A DNA stretch of 64,000 nucleotides from Geothrix sp. Lineage in GTDB: Bacteria > Acidobacteriota > Holophagae > Holophagales > Holophagaceae. A model generated the notes under the pieces. That model was given only the letters and a program-made list of their open reading frames with translations. It had not been told where the DNA came from and did not search any database. Positions 15,228 through 22,885 of the stretch are shown piece by piece (position 1 is the first letter of the stretch; each line of letters opens with the position of its first letter). The position numbers were made by a program, and so were the translations under genes. The stretch lies in contig NZ_CP126625.1 of the NCBI RefSeq assembly GCF_030219325.1, positions 1,662,857 to 1,726,856 on the forward strand, given 5' to 3'.

Positions 15228-16367
15228 ATGAGGAATCTTTTCTTTCTGGTACTGGCAGGAGCGACTCTGGTGGTCCAGGCACAGGAGGGCCAATCCTGGG
15301 TCACTGGCCACCTTGGCCAGACTCGATTCGGGAACGGGTCGATCCTCAAGGACCAGGTGCACCTCGGGGCCGGGGTCGGGCACTGGTACACGGACCTCTT
15401 CGGTCTGGATCTCCGCGTGCTGCGCACGGACATCCAGCCCAAGAATGCCCCGGGGTCTTCCAAGAGCCAGGAGGTTCACCTGATGGCCTCTGGGCTCATC
15501 AACCTCTATCCAGGTGCCAGCAACTGGTACCCCTATCTGTCCGCGGGGCTGGGAGCGACGAACGTCGGGTCCCCCTACTCCGGGAAAAGTGATGGCACCA
15601 CCCTGATCAATTACCACGGCGGCATCGGAATCATGGGGAAGTTGACGGATGGTTTGATGCTTGATCTCAGTGCCAAGGGGATCCGGGTCGGTCCGCACTG
15701 GGATGCCAGGACTGAATACCTGGCCACGCTGGGCCTGGGCTACACCTGGGGTGGCAGGAAGGCCGCGCCAGTGCCGGCTCCCGCTCCTGCACCCGAACCC
15801 ATGCCGGAACCCAAGCCTGAGCCCGTGGCGCCGCCCCCACCGCCTCCTCCGCCCCCGGCCCCCGAACCGCCGAAGGAGGTCGTCAAGCCCGTGCCGCCTC
15901 CGCCACCCCCGCCTCCACCGGCCAAGATCGTGCTGGACGAGGCCGTGCTGCACTTTGCCAACGGCAAGGCCGAGCTGGGTCCGGATGCCAAGGCCGCCAT
16001 CCAGAAGGTGGCGGATGGTCTCAAGGCCTACCCGGGCGACTACTCCCTGGTGGTGAGCGGGCACACGTCCTCCATCGGCGGCAAGGCCCTGAACAAGTCC
16101 CTCTCCAAGCTGCGGGCCGATGCGGTGGCCAACATCCTGATCGAATCCGGCGTGGTCGCCTCCCGGGTGTCCACCGTGGGCGTTGGTCCCGACAAGCCCA
16201 TTGCCGACAACAAGACCAAGGAAGGCCAGGCCAAGAACCGGCGCGTGGAGATCGACGTCAAGGTCAAGGATGGCAAGACGGAAGTCCGCAAGACCGAAAC
16301 CGGCGTGGTGGAGGCGACCTTGCCCGCCCCCACGCCCCGGAAACCCATCAAGAAGGCCGGGAAATAG
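15228..16367 (+). CDS. OmpA family outer-membrane protein (paralogue 1)
   Basis: 379 aa. A signal peptide (MRNLFFLVLAGATLVVQAQ) is followed by an eight-strand-barrel-like domain (~20-180), a Pro/Ala/Glu linker with poly-proline runs (~183-235), and an OmpA C-terminal peptidoglycan-binding domain (~240-350: LHFANGKAELGPDAKAAI, LSKLRADAVANIL, NRRVEIDV). OmpA-type proteins tie the outer membrane to the cell wall. The usual Asp of the GHTD loop, a diaminopimelate ligand, is Ser here (GHTSSIG), while the Arg of KLRA is kept. ATG at 15228 follows GGGAGG by five bases. The linker and C-terminal domain are almost identical at DNA level to paralogue 2. Confidence 0.9.
   Translation: MRNLFFLVLAGATLVVQAQEGQSWVTGHLGQTRFGNGSILKDQVHLGAGVGHWYTDLFGLDLRVLRTDIQPKNAPGSSKSQEVHLMASGLINLYPGASNWYPYLSAGLGATNVGSPYSGKSDGTTLINYHGGIGIMGKLTDGLMLDLSAKGIRVGPHWDARTEYLATLGLGYTWGGRKAAPVPAPAPAPEPMPEPKPEPVAPPPPPPPPPAPEPPKEVVKPVPPPPPPPPPAKIVLDEAVLHFANGKAELGPDAKAAIQKVADGLKAYPGDYSLVVSGHTSSIGGKALNKSLSKLRADAVANILIESGVVASRVSTVGVGPDKPIADNKTKEGQAKNRRVEIDVKVKDGKTEVRKTETGVVEATLPAPTPRKPIKKAGK
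15717..16319 (+). repeat. Homogenised 603-bp segment, copy 1
   Basis: Covers the last barrel strand, Pro-rich linker and OmpA domain of paralogue 1. Matches 17186-17788 without indels and with about 1% substitutions. Confidence 0.95.
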
Positions 16368-16386
16368 GAAGGTCGGATGCTTTGAA

Positions 16387-16412
16387 GGGGGGCAGGGATC
16401 TCCTGGCCCCCC
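16387..16412 (+). terminator. Terminator-like hairpin after ompA1
   Basis: GGGGGGCAGG pairs with CCTGGCCCCCC with one bulged base around a short GATCT loop, 19 nt past the ompA1 stop. The following sequence is T-rich only in part (TGATTCGTCTTGGTCT), so it is a moderate-quality intrinsic terminator. Confidence 0.55.
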
Positions 16413-16639
16413 TGATTCGTCTTGGTCTCTCCCGGAGGCCACTCCAACCTGACGGGCTTTTGTAAGATCCCAAAGACGCCGACTAGCCCAGGTTCAAAAC
16501 CTGCTGGTGGTACCAGGCATGAACCGGCAGTCGATTGTCATGACGGTTGAAAAAATGCCAATGGTTTTCAGGTGCATCAGGGGTTTTGGAAGAAGTCCTG
16601 GAAGGTAAAGTGCGTGTTTCCATTTGAACCAGCCCGACT

Positions 16640-16673
16640 GCGAGGCTAGTGTGTGATGGAGGTCACACCTCGC
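16640..16673 (+). promoter_or_regulatory. Leader hairpin with GGAGG loop upstream of ompA2
   Basis: GTGTGA (16651-16656) pairs with TCACAC (16663-16668) around the hexaloop TGGAGG; outer GCGAG/CTCGC (16640-16644/16669-16673) extends it past a bulge. The real ribosome site GGAGG follows at 16678-16682, six bases before the ATG. The GGA-in-hexaloop geometry is that of CsrA/RsmA sites; the functional claim is inference. Confidence 0.45.
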
Positions 16674-16687
16674 CATTGGAGGACTAG

Positions 16688-17836
16688 ATGAAAAAAACCT
16701 TGCTGTTCCTGCTCGCCGGGACTGCCTTGACACTTTCCGCCCAGCAGGGGACCGCCTGGGTCGCTGGCTACCTGGGGCAGACTTCTTTCGATTCTGATGC
16801 CAAGTGGAATGGGTACAAGTTCAAGGATCAATTTCACTATGGTCTTGGCGTGGGGCACTGGTACACCAATCGTTGGGGCCTGGATGTCCGCGCCTTGAAG
16901 AACGACCTCGAGAGCAAAGGGCCCTCCGCCCCCAAAGGGGATGAAGCTCACCTGCTTGTCTCGGGGCTTTACAACCTGCGTCCCGGAGCCGAGGACTGGT
17001 ATCCCTATCTCGCTGCAGGCGTGGGCGGTTCGACGGTGAGCAGCGGCTACTCGCCCAGCGGGCAGCTCACCACCCGATTCAATTACCACGCCGGGGTGGG
17101 TCTCATGACCCGGCCTGCGGAGAGTTTCCTGCTGGATCTGAGTGCCAAAGCCGTCCGGGTGGAACTGCCCAAATCCAGGACGGAGTACCTGGCCACGCTG
17201 GGCCTGGGCTACACCTGGGGTGGCAGGAAGGCCGCGCCAGTGCCGGCTCCCGCTCCTGCACCCGAACCCATGCCGGAACCCAAGCCTGAGCCCGTGGCGC
17301 CGCCCCCACCGCCTCCTCCGCCCCCGGCCCCCGAACCGCCGAAGGAGGTCGCCAAGCCCGTGCCGCCTCCGCCACCCCCGCCTCCACCGGCCAAGATCGT
17401 GCTGGACGAGGCCGTGCTGCACTTCGCCAACGGCAAGGCCGAGCTGGGTCCGGATGCCAAGGCCGCCATCCAGAAGGTGGCGGATGGTCTCAAGGCCTAC
17501 CCGGGCGACTACTCCCTGGTGGTGAGCGGGCACACGTCCTCCATCGGCGGCAAGGCCCTGAACAAGTCCCTCTCCAAGCTGCGGGCCGATGCGGTGGCCA
17601 ACATCCTGATTGAATCGGGGGTGGTCGCCTCCCGGGTGTCCACCGTGGGCGTTGGTCCCGACAAGCCCATTGCCGACAACAAGACCAAGGAAGGCCAGGC
17701 CAAGAACCGGCGCGTGGAGATCGACGTCAAGGTCAAGGACGGCAAGACGGAAGTCCGCAAGACCGAAACCGGCGTGGTGGAGGCGACCCCTCCCGCTGCG
17801 ACGTCCAAGAAAACCGCGAAGAAGGCCACCAAGTAG
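16688..17836 (+). CDS. OmpA family outer-membrane protein (paralogue 2)
   Basis: 382 aa with the same plan as paralogue 1: signal peptide (MKKTLLFLLAGTALTLSAQ), barrel-like domain (~20-180), poly-proline linker, OmpA C-terminal domain. The barrel halves are clearly diverged, but from 17186 to 17788 the DNA matches 15717-16319 with a constant offset of 1469 nt; I count six substitutions in 603 nt. That points to gene conversion or a recent domain swap. The GHTSSIG Asp-to-Ser change is shared. ATG 16688 has GGAGG upstream. mscL follows 57 nt after its stop, behind a hairpin. Confidence 0.9.
   Translation: MKKTLLFLLAGTALTLSAQQGTAWVAGYLGQTSFDSDAKWNGYKFKDQFHYGLGVGHWYTNRWGLDVRALKNDLESKGPSAPKGDEAHLLVSGLYNLRPGAEDWYPYLAAGVGGSTVSSGYSPSGQLTTRFNYHAGVGLMTRPAESFLLDLSAKAVRVELPKSRTEYLATLGLGYTWGGRKAAPVPAPAPAPEPMPEPKPEPVAPPPPPPPPPAPEPPKEVAKPVPPPPPPPPPAKIVLDEAVLHFANGKAELGPDAKAAIQKVADGLKAYPGDYSLVVSGHTSSIGGKALNKSLSKLRADAVANILIESGVVASRVSTVGVGPDKPIADNKTKEGQAKNRRVEIDVKVKDGKTEVRKTETGVVEATPPAATSKKTAKKATK
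17186..17788 (+). repeat. Homogenised 603-bp segment, copy 2
   Basis: Second copy, in paralogue 2. Differences from copy 1 include GTC/GCC in the linker (Val to Ala), TTT/TTC, a three-base cluster in IESGVV codons, and GAT/GAC. Confidence 0.95.
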
Positions 17837-17850
17837 GTTGGATGACCCAG

Positions 17851-17880
17851 CGGCGGGGGTTCCGGCCCCCGCCGTCCTTT
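17851..17880 (+). terminator. Hairpin between ompA2 and mscL
   Basis: CGGCGGGGG (17851-17859) and CCCCCGCCG (17866-17874) form a perfect 9-bp stem with a TTCCGG loop, followed by TCCTTT. It is a likely terminator of ompA2. The mscL ribosome site starts only 7 nt later, so it may act as a partial terminator or leave mscL with read-through. Confidence 0.7.
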
Positions 17881-17893
17881 CCGGAGGGACGCC

Positions 17894-18286
17894 ATGTCCA
17901 TGAAAGACGAATTCAAGGCCTTCATCATGAAGGGCAACGTCATCGATCTGGCCGTGGCCGTGGTCGTGGGCGGCGCCTTCGGCAAGATCGTCACTGCCTT
18001 CGTGGATGGCATGGTCATGCCTCTGGTGACCTACGTGCTGCCCGCGAACATCAAATGGGAAGAGTGGGTCTTCGGCAAGTTCCGCATCGGTGCCGTCCTG
18101 GGTGCAACGATCAACTTCCTGATCATCGCCCTGGTGATCTTCCTGGTGCTGATCAAGCTCCTGGGCCGCTTCATCAAGAAGGAAGAAGCCCCGGCAGCCG
18201 CGCCGGACACCAAGGAATGCCCAGCCTGTCTGGAGCAGGTGCCCCTCAAGGCCACCCGCTGCAAGCACTGCACCAGCCAGCTCTGA
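17894..18286 (+). CDS. mscL: Large-conductance mechanosensitive channel MscL with zinc-ribbon tail
   Basis: 130 aa. MscL opens under membrane tension to release solutes on osmotic downshock. N-terminal FKAFIMKGNVIDLAVAVVVGGAFGKIV is the conserved S1/TM1 gate; TM2 is at ~72-92 (INFLIIALVIFLVLIKLL). After the KKEEAPAAAP linker the C-terminus has CPACLEQVPLKATRCKHC, two C-x2-C pairs forming a zinc-ribbon-like knuckle that E. coli MscL lacks. ATG 17894 has GGAGG upstream. A strong terminator follows. Confidence 0.93.
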   Translation: MSMKDEFKAFIMKGNVIDLAVAVVVGGAFGKIVTAFVDGMVMPLVTYVLPANIKWEEWVFGKFRIGAVLGATINFLIIALVIFLVLIKLLGRFIKKEEAPAAAPDTKECPACLEQVPLKATRCKHCTSQL

Positions 18287-18304
18287 GCCGCCCTCGACTC
18301 CCTG

Positions 18305-18330
18305 AAAGGGCCCGGTCATCCGGGCCCTTT
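18305..18330 (+). terminator. Strong bidirectional-type terminator after mscL
   Basis: AAAGGGCCCGG and CCGGGCCCTTT form a perfect 11-bp stem with a TCAT loop; the arms supply A and T runs at both ends. It separates mscL from ileS. Confidence 0.85.
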
Positions 18331-18377
18331 CCCTTGTGAGCGCAAGGGTTTCCGTGGTGAACTGGAAGATCAACCCC

Positions 18378-18414
18378 GGGGCGCTTGGGTGCGCCCCCCG
18401 ACGCACGAGGGCGC
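18378..18414 (+). promoter_or_regulatory. Alternative hairpins in the ileS leader
   Basis: GGGGCGC (18378-18384) pairs perfectly with GCGCCCC (18391-18397) around TTGGGT. GCGCCC (18391-18396) can instead pair with GGGCGC (18409-18414), which carries the GAGGG ribosome site of the ATG at 18417. No T-box sequence is recognisable. Regulation by switching is inference; high GC raises the chance of coincidence. Confidence 0.4.
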
Positions 18415-18416
18415 CG

Positions 18417-21221
18417 ATGAGCGAGCAAGCTCCGGTTAAGAAATATTCCGTTTTTCTTCCGAAAACGGACTTCCCCATGAAGGCCGACCTGCCGCAGCGT
18501 GAGCCCAAGCGGCTGGAGCGCTGGAAGGCCGAAAGCCTGTACCGCCGCATCGAGGCCAGGCGCAAGGCCGATAACGCGGCGGGGAAGGGGAAGGGCCGCG
18601 AGGTTCTGCATGACGGCCCCCCCTACGCCAACGGCGCCATCCACATGGGCCACGCGCTGAACAAGATCCTCAAGGACGTGGTGGTGAAGTCCCGCTGGAT
18701 GGAGGGCTACGAGTCGCCCTACGTGCCGGGCTGGGACTGCCACGGCCTGCCCATCGAGCATGCCGTCGAGAAGGATCTGGGGCCCAAGCGCCGCGAGATG
18801 AGCCGCGCCGACTTCCTCCAGCGCTGCCGGGCCTACGCGCAGAAGTGGATCGACACGCAGCGTACGGCCTTCCAGCGCCTGGGCGTGCTGGGCGCCTGGG
18901 AGCAGCCCTACGTGACCATGGATCCCGCCTATGAGGCCGAGACCGTGCGCCACCTGGCCCGGCTCTTCGACAGCGGCAGCGTCACCCGCAAGCTGAAGGT
19001 CGTGCATTGGAGCTATGGCGCCCGCACGGCCCTGGCCGAGGCGGAAGTCGAATACGCAGACAAGACTAGCCCGGCCATCACCGTGGCCTTCCCGGTCACG
19101 GACGCCGAGGCCCGGCGCCTGGAACTGCCCACGCCGCTCTTCGTGCCCATCTGGACCACCACGCCCTGGACGCTGCCCAGCAACCTGGCGGTGGCCATGC
19201 ATCCGGATCTCGAGTACGCCGTCGTCCGCGCCCGCGTGGGTGACACTGACCGCCACTACATCGTGGCCGTCACCCTGCGCGAGGACTTCGGGAAGAAGCT
19301 CGGCGTCGAGCTGCACACTGTGGAGATCCGCAAGGGCAAGGAGTTCCAGACCCTCGTGGCACGGCATCCCTGGATCGACCGGCAGAGCCCGGTTCTGCTG
19401 GCGGACTATGTCGTCGCCGACACGGGCACGGGCCTGGTCCACACCGCGCCCGATCACGGAGTGGATGACTTCAACCTGGCCCACCACCTGGGCCTGCTCC
19501 AGCTGGTGGGGCCCGACGGCAAGTTCCTGCCCGCCGTGGATGATCCTGAGCTGGAGGGGAAGAACATCTTCGAGTGCAACCCGCTGGTGGTGGACAAGCT
19601 CCGGCGCATCGGTGCGCTGCTCCACGAGGAGTCCCTCACCCACAGCTATCCCCACTGCTGGCGCACCAAGACACCCATCCTCTTCCGCGCCACGGAGCAG
19701 TGGTTCATCACCATGGACTCGGAGCTGGCCGGGAAGGGCCGCAGTCTTCGGGAACTGGGCATCGAAGGTGTCGAACAGACCCAGTGGATCCCCGCCCAGG
19801 GCCAGAACCGCATCCACGCCATGATCGCGGGTCGCCCCGACTGGTGCATCAGCCGCCAGCGGGCCTGGGGCACGCCCATCACCGTGCTGCGCTGCGAAGC
19901 CTGTGGCGAGCCGCTGGTGGCCGCCTCCATCTTCGAAACCGCCGCCGCCGCCATCGAGAAGGGCGGCATCGAAGCCTGGGCCGAACTTCCGGTGGAACAG
20001 CTGCTGCCAGCAGGGGCCAAGTGCCGCTGCGGTTGCGGGGCCTTCCTCAAGGAGACGGACATCCTCGACGTGTGGATCGACTCCGGCGTCAGCGCCTCGG
20101 TCGTCTGCGAATCCCACCCAGAGCTGAGCCGCTCCGACTACAGCCAGTTCATCTACCTGGAAGGCTCGGACCAGCACCGGGGCTGGTTCCACAGCTCGCT
20201 GCTCTTCAACCTCGCCGCCACGGGCACCAAGCCCTACAAGCAGGTCGTCACCCACGGCTTCGTGCTGGACGGCAAGGGCCAGAAGATGTCCAAGAGCCTG
20301 GGCAACGTCATCACGCCCGAGGAGATCCTCAAGACCCTGGGCGCCGACATCCTGCGCTGGTGGGCCGCCAGCTGCGACTACAGCGAGGACATCCGAATCT
20401 CCAAGGAGATCCTCGACCGCAGCGCCGATGCCTACCGCAAGATCCGCAACACCCTGCGTTTCCTGTTGGGGGCCCTGGCGGATTTCGATCCCGCCAAAGA
20501 TGTCGTCGCGCCCGCGGACCTCGCACCGCTGGACCGCTGGGTGCTGGACGCCTTCGCCCGCACCACGGTGGAAGCCCGGGACGCCTACACGCGCTTCGAG
20601 TTCCACCGCGCCACCCAGGCCATCCACGGCTTCTGCCAGCTGGAGCTCTCCGGTCGCTACTTCGAGATCATCAAGGACCGGCTCTACTGCGACGCCCTGG
20701 ATTCCGCCCGCCGCCGCAGCTGCCGCCACACCTGCTGGGAGCTGGCCAAGGGCCTCTGCACCCTGCTGGCCCCGGTCATGAGCTTCACCGCCGACGAAGC
20801 CTGGGAGCAGATCCCGGGTTGCGAAGGAAGTGTTCACGAGCAGAGGTTCCCCTCGCTCAACGGCGCCGCGGCTGAGCCGAAGTGGGAAAAGCTCTGGGAG
20901 GTGCGTGAAGCTGTCCAGGCGGCCATGGAGCCCCATCGGGCCGCCAAGACCATCGGCACCAGCCTGGATGCGGCCGTTCAGATCACGCTGAAGGATCAGG
21001 CGGATTGGGACCTGCTTGAAACCCTCGGCGAATCCCTGGACGACCTGCTCGTGGTTTCCTCCATCGTGCGAAGCGCAGCTTCGAGCGCCGACAGCGGCCC
21101 CATCGTCGCGGTCACCACCCACGACGGGCAGAAGTGCCCCCGCTGCTGGAACCACAAGGGCGGCCACGGAACCGGCGAGGATGCCGCCCTCTGTGCCCGC
21201 TGTGCCAAGGTGGTGGGCTAG
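18417..21221 (+). CDS. ileS: Isoleucyl-tRNA synthetase
   Basis: 934 aa. Class I HIGH motif as HMGH (76-79, GPPYANGAIHMGHALNKIL), the WDCHGLPIE segment, a CP1 editing domain with TTPWTLPSNLA, GSDQHRGWFHSSLL, and KMSKSLGN at ~623-630. The C-terminus has a zinc ribbon (CPRCWNH...CARC), as in bacterial-type IleS. It charges tRNA-Ile and edits Val. Start ATG 18417 (MSEQAPVKKY) follows GAGGG; 27 more codons are open upstream but cover the leader hairpins. It overlaps lspA by one base (TAGTG), a common ileS-lspA pairing. Confidence 0.97.
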   Translation: MSEQAPVKKYSVFLPKTDFPMKADLPQREPKRLERWKAESLYRRIEARRKADNAAGKGKGREVLHDGPPYANGAIHMGHALNKILKDVVVKSRWMEGYESPYVPGWDCHGLPIEHAVEKDLGPKRREMSRADFLQRCRAYAQKWIDTQRTAFQRLGVLGAWEQPYVTMDPAYEAETVRHLARLFDSGSVTRKLKVVHWSYGARTALAEAEVEYADKTSPAITVAFPVTDAEARRLELPTPLFVPIWTTTPWTLPSNLAVAMHPDLEYAVVRARVGDTDRHYIVAVTLREDFGKKLGVELHTVEIRKGKEFQTLVARHPWIDRQSPVLLADYVVADTGTGLVHTAPDHGVDDFNLAHHLGLLQLVGPDGKFLPAVDDPELEGKNIFECNPLVVDKLRRIGALLHEESLTHSYPHCWRTKTPILFRATEQWFITMDSELAGKGRSLRELGIEGVEQTQWIPAQGQNRIHAMIAGRPDWCISRQRAWGTPITVLRCEACGEPLVAASIFETAAAAIEKGGIEAWAELPVEQLLPAGAKCRCGCGAFLKETDILDVWIDSGVSASVVCESHPELSRSDYSQFIYLEGSDQHRGWFHSSLLFNLAATGTKPYKQVVTHGFVLDGKGQKMSKSLGNVITPEEILKTLGADILRWWAASCDYSEDIRISKEILDRSADAYRKIRNTLRFLLGALADFDPAKDVVAPADLAPLDRWVLDAFARTTVEARDAYTRFEFHRATQAIHGFCQLELSGRYFEIIKDRLYCDALDSARRRSCRHTCWELAKGLCTLLAPVMSFTADEAWEQIPGCEGSVHEQRFPSLNGAAAEPKWEKLWEVREAVQAAMEPHRAAKTIGTSLDAAVQITLKDQADWDLLETLGESLDDLLVVSSIVRSAASSADSGPIVAVTTHDGQKCPRCWNHKGGHGTGEDAALCARCAKVVG

Positions 21222-21712
21222 TGCGCCGACTCTGCTGGTTGCTCCTGCCGGTCTCGGCGCTCGTCGCCGATCTCGGCTCCAAGGCCTGGGTCCTGCGGAC
21301 CATCGGGGAGGGGGAATCCCTGCCCGTCATCAAGGGCTTCTTCTACCTGACGCTGGGCTTCAACCGGGGGGCCATCTTCGGCAGCCTGACCTGGCTTCCC
21401 GCCTCGGCGCGGTACCTGCTCTTCGCCCTGGCGGGGCTGGCCGCGCTCATCTATTTCGGCCGGCTCTTCCTGGCGAAGGAGACCTCAGCCTGGGAGCGCC
21501 TGGCGCTGGGGCTCATCCTGGGCGGAGCCCTGGGGAACGGCATCGACCGCCTCTACCGCGGCGCTGTAGTGGACTTCCTCGACTTCGTGTTCGGCACCTG
21601 GCACTACTGGACCTTCAACCTCGCCGACAGCTTCATCCTCGTGGGGGCCATCCTCTATGCCCTGCGGATGATCCTGGCCTCCAAGGGCGACCACCCCACA
21701 CCGGCAACCTGA
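21221..21712 (+). CDS. lspA: Lipoprotein signal peptidase (signal peptidase II)
   Basis: 163 aa with four hydrophobic helices. LspA cleaves lipoproteins at the modified cysteine in the inner membrane. Catalytic aspartates are in GNGIDRLYRGAVVDFLDF and FNLADSFI; the N-terminal ADLGSKAWV helix and FNRGAIFG loop are conserved. The GTG start shares one base with the ileS stop, so translation is coupled. Lipoproteins that could be its clients in this window include the adaptor at 8551-9513 and the LptM-like protein. Confidence 0.95.
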   Translation: MRRLCWLLLPVSALVADLGSKAWVLRTIGEGESLPVIKGFFYLTLGFNRGAIFGSLTWLPASARYLLFALAGLAALIYFGRLFLAKETSAWERLALGLILGGALGNGIDRLYRGAVVDFLDFVFGTWHYWTFNLADSFILVGAILYALRMILASKGDHPTPAT

Positions 21713-21738
21713 AGCCCAGGGGGGAGACGGGTATTCAA

Positions 21739-21810
21739 CCACAGATGAACACGGATGAACGCAGATAAGGATCTTCCTTTTTATCCGCGTTTATCTGTGT
21801 TCATCCGTGG
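21739..21810. repeat. Imperfect palindrome of CCACAGATGAAC-type repeats
   Basis: Left arm CCACAGATGAACACGGATG... and right arm ...GTTTATCTGTGTTCATCCGTGG are near-perfect inverted copies, themselves built of a degenerate ~10-bp unit (GATGAACACG/GATAAACGC). AT-rich compared with its surroundings. It lies between converging lspA and the DUF1028 gene and can act as a two-way terminator. I recall very similar units scattered in other bacterial genomes, but cannot check. Confidence 0.8.
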
Positions 21811-21825
21811 CAAACCCTACGTTTG

Positions 21826-22800
21826 CTACTGAGCTTCGATGGCTTTGAGCAGGGCCGCATCCTTGGGCAGCTGGTCCACGTCGGCGAGCCTTGGCACGAG
21901 GCGCTTCCAGAAGGGTTCCGCGGCGAAGACCTGCTTGAAGAGGGGCAGGGCCTCGTTGAGCTTGCCGCTGGAGGCCAGGACCACGGCCTGCCAGAAGGGC
22001 ATCTCCCAGATGCCGGGGGCCAGCTTCGCGGCCGCCTCATAGGCGGCCTTGGCCTCGGCCCACTTGCTGGCGGTGACGAAGCCATCGCCCTCATCCATGA
22101 GCCGGTAGGCCCGGCGCAGCTGGATGAGGCGGCCCAGTTCCTTCAGCGGATCCGAACTGTCCTCCACCCGCAGGTCGAAGAGGCGATCGTTCCAGGGCTG
22201 GCCTGAGGGTTTGCCTTTCACGATGAGGATGGCGGCGCTTTGTTTCCCGCGGATGTCACCGCCTTCGGCCTGGGCCGCGCGGAGGGCCGCCAGCAGACGA
22301 TCCGCGAGGTCGCCCTTGGTGCTGCGGAAAGCCTTGGCCATGGCGGGCCAGACGCTGGCCTGGTCCATGAGATTGGCTTCGACCGTGAAGCCTTCGCCCA
22401 CTTCGTGGCCCGCAGCCTGGATGCACTTGGCGCCGGTGTGCGCCGCGGCGCGGCCCTGGGCGTCCACCATGGCCACCTGGCGCACCTCCCGATCCGCGTC
22501 GGCCGAGAGCAGGGCCTTCATGGCCTCGGGCGCGGACTTGCCCGCCTTCATGAGCGCGAGCCCCAGGGGGCCATAGCTGGGTTCGGTGAAGCTCTGCGTG
22601 GCCACGGCACCCACACCCGGCTCCGCCCAGGGCACGGCCGAACCGACCGAGAACCAGTGGCTCTGCACCGCCACGCCCAGATCCCCGGTCACGGAATCCC
22701 GGGCGACGATGGAATAGGTGTGGACGGGGCGGCGGGGGGCCTCCCCCGCGCTTCCATCCAGCGCGAAGAAGACCAACAGGAACAAGGCGGGGCATCGCAT
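21826..22800 (-). CDS. Secreted DUF1028 (Ntn-hydrolase-like) protein
   Basis: 324 aa. A signal peptide (MRCPALFLLVFFALDGSAG) is followed by the DUF1028 domain: HTYSIVARDSVTGDLGVAVQSHWFSVG, GVGAVATQSFTEPSYGPLGLALM, and AAAHTGAKCIQAAGHEVGEGFTVEANLM. Family structures have an Ntn-hydrolase fold; the function is unknown. Residues ~235-324 form a helical, TPR-like tail (WAEAKAAYEAAAKLAPG...). ATG 22800 with GGAG upstream; an ATG at 22920 would lose the signal-peptide position. Divergent from the DUF1684 gene. Confidence 0.85.
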   Translation of the reverse strand: MRCPALFLLVFFALDGSAGEAPRRPVHTYSIVARDSVTGDLGVAVQSHWFSVGSAVPWAEPGVGAVATQSFTEPSYGPLGLALMKAGKSAPEAMKALLSADADREVRQVAMVDAQGRAAAHTGAKCIQAAGHEVGEGFTVEANLMDQASVWPAMAKAFRSTKGDLADRLLAALRAAQAEGGDIRGKQSAAILIVKGKPSGQPWNDRLFDLRVEDSSDPLKELGRLIQLRRAYRLMDEGDGFVTASKWAEAKAAYEAAAKLAPGIWEMPFWQAVVLASSGKLNEALPLFKQVFAAEPFWKRLVPRLADVDQLPKDAALLKAIEAQ

Positions 22801-22885
22801 GGGGACTCCAGTTGTGATCGGGACCTGGGTCATCCTAGATGCTTCTGGGGCATCTGGCCCAGTCCGGGCTGGTACGATGGTCTCC

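Larger units (their letters stand above)
16368..16687 (+). other. Intergenic region between the ompA paralogues
   Basis: 320 nt without a gene. It holds a terminator-like hairpin at 16387-16412, about 220 nt of relatively AT-rich sequence where the ompA2 promoter must lie (TTGAAC at 16624-16629 with TAGTGT 17 nt later is a weak candidate), and a leader hairpin at 16640-16673. Confidence 0.6.

Noticed and set aside
15061-15592. A small gene starting at the 28-nt repeat and running into ompA1
   Set aside because: Its frame overlaps ompA1 in the wrong phase and shows no conserved sequence; ompA1 has a clear ribosome site and signal peptide.
18300-18416. T-box riboswitch upstream of ileS
   Set aside because: Neither the T-box consensus nor a specifier-loop stem is visible; the leader is too short and holds only two competing stems.
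18246-21167. Open frame of over 900 codons antisense to ileS
   Set aside because: It mirrors ileS codon by codon, has no recognisable domain, and high GC opens antisense frames by chance. The same holds for long frames opposite hutU (27377-30304) and glmM (47969-49555).
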